In this document: in pieces, positions 62,961-64,000 of the stretch
Layout of the letters: each line of letters opens with the position of its first letter
How positions within the stretch are numbered: position 1 is the stretch's first letter
Origin: Thinopyrum elongatum
Lineage: Eukaryota; Streptophyta; Magnoliopsida; Poales; Poaceae
Direction of reading: 5' to 3'
Assembly (NCBI GenBank): GCA_011799875.1
Contig: JAAAXO010000338.1
Coordinates: 759,937-823,936 of the forward strand
DNA: 64,000 nt
Program-made: the position numbers and the translations under genes
Notes under the pieces: model-generated
Told to the model about the DNA's origin: nothing
Databases searched by the model: none
What the model saw: only the letters and a program-made list of their open reading frames with translations

Positions 62961-64000
62961 CATCCATCAATTTCCACATCGTGCTACCCACTGTTCATTG
63001 TCATAATCATAGTTAAGGTCGTTCACATCTGTGCTTGATCCAATCTACATCTTATCTAGTTTGTTTTGGAAAGAGGGAGCAAGAAAAAAAAAAGAGAAAA
63101 AAAAAGTTAAAAAAAAGTCAGAGAAAAAAAAGAGAGAAAGAAAAAAAAAGAAAAAAAGTGTGAGGAAAAAAAGAGAGCAGAAAAAAAAAGAAAATTCGGA
63201 TCTATCTAGACTCAATCTCGTAGCTGAATTCGGATTGGAAACTGTTTTGCGCAGTGTTTAGTAAAACAGGCATATCTTTTTCGTACGAAGTCTGTTTTGG
63301 CTCCGTGAGTACTCAAATTAAAGCTAGTGACGAGCCGCATCTAAATAGTTGCAGAAGCTAGTTCAATATTTGAGACCTCAAAATCGGCATCTAAATAGGT
63401 CTTTTTGCCCTCCGAAGTTCGCGAACACAGCTTGTTCCAGTTTTTCAGGCCAGTTTTAGAATTTTTTGACTCCTCATATCAACTCGGAATTTAGTGATTC
63501 TTTTTGCGTTTGAAAGCTTGCGTCAGTGCCATTCTTGAGAAAAATTATCAGAAAATTGGCAAAAACTTTTCCAGAGGAAAGTTGGAGACAAAGTTGTTGG
63601 TATATCCTACTTGGTAGTTGTTTCTCATCATTATCTTTACTGCCATTGTGATCTTCACTTATATCTTGCTATCCAGAGCTACTTCATATCCTTTATTGAT
63701 GCTAGTTGTGCTACGCCGTGACCTCATTAGTGTTCTAGGCTCGCGTCTCTAGTCCGGTCTAGCCTAGGACCAGCACAGTATCGTCGTTGAGCGTTTATTC
63801 AACATTGCATCTCTGAATTGATTATTGCTAATCTTTTGCTACCATATATAGCCAACCCAGCTCCATATATTTCTACACCGTGTATACATACGTTCACCTG
63901 GCAATCGCTTTACTCAATCTTCGGAGTTATTTGACACCGCTGGTTGCCCGTCACCACCTGCTGCATGGTAAGAACTTGTAAGATATTGATATTTGCTTTA
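62961..64000 (+). other. Family B leader, running off the window
   Basis: Starts at CATCCATCAATTTCC (GGATG microhomology with RT). It contains an A/G-rich tract (about 63079-63195) and the block shared with family A from about 63733. A B gag start would be expected roughly 80 bp beyond the window end. Confidence 0.85.

Overview
The window is solid LTR-retrotransposon DNA from a plant, most probably a grass. I see no cellular gene, tRNA, rRNA, satellite or unique-sequence spacer in 64 kb. Everything can be assigned to two related Ty3/gypsy families, named A and B here. Family A looks like a CRM-clade (centromeric chromovirus) element. Its LTR starts TGATGAGGACATC and ends CTCTATCA, its primer-binding site matches the 3' end of initiator tRNA-Met, and its pol frame runs through the polypurine tract (GAAGGGGAGGA) and ends about 305 bp inside the 3' LTR. 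The gag, CCHC knuckle, protease, RT, RNase H and D,D-35-E integrase are recognisable only in pieces. Family B has its own U3, leader and capsid-type gag, followed by about 270 codons of unrecognised sequence, and shows no knuckle, protease, RT, RNase H or integrase anywhere. It is probably a non-autonomous partner. No copy in the window is complete, so mobility would depend on proteins made elsewhere. The clade and the likely (peri)centromeric location are inferences from family features; the species cannot be read.

Layout. 1-8331 (+): a tandem chain LTR/leader-gag/LTR/leader/LTR/leader-gag/LTR. 8332-17236 (mostly -): B leader, hybrid LTR, integrase piece, A LTR-gag-leader-LTR, then a minimal LTR-leader-LTR element. 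17237-26601: a 70-bp gag scrap, the only B/B LTR (+), a B gag region (-), then a gag-protease-RT element (-) between two hybrid LTRs, then a B gag piece. 26602-31763: pol pieces in both orientations and two LTRs. 31764-38405: two gag-pol pieces meeting head to head. 38406-44831: inverted LTR, long pol, LTR, pol, LTR (+). 44832-49933: antisense RT, hybrid LTR, B leader and gag start, inverted hybrid LTR. 49934-54339: B gag region (-), RT and integrase pieces (+), hybrid LTR. 54340-64000: A LTR, gag-protease, scrambled B LTR, B gag, hybrid LTR, gag, A LTR, antisense RT, B leader running off the end.

Two things stand out. First, the LTRs are modular: U3 of A or B is joined to R-U5 of A or B in all four combinations, with additive lengths (922, 912, 992 and a truncated fourth of about 982 bp expected), and the switch lies where transcription should start. 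This is what strand transfer between two co-packaged RNAs would give. Second, about 23 independent junctions place an exact LTR terminus against internal sequence of the same two families, in all four sense/antisense combinations and without a matching target-site duplication in the window. At the U5 terminus the two bases that would be present on unprocessed cDNA are absent in nine of ten cases. Self-integration of cDNA, or insertion into sister copies followed by LTR-LTR recombination, would both explain this.

The remaining junctions carry short microhomologies or templated filler. Four pairs of nearly identical inverted segments (about 1.5-2.7 kb per arm) recur across the window, and the last 5 kb is a patchwork of inverted copies of three segments from further left. 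Assembly error has to be excluded for these, although several arms differ by isolated substitutions.
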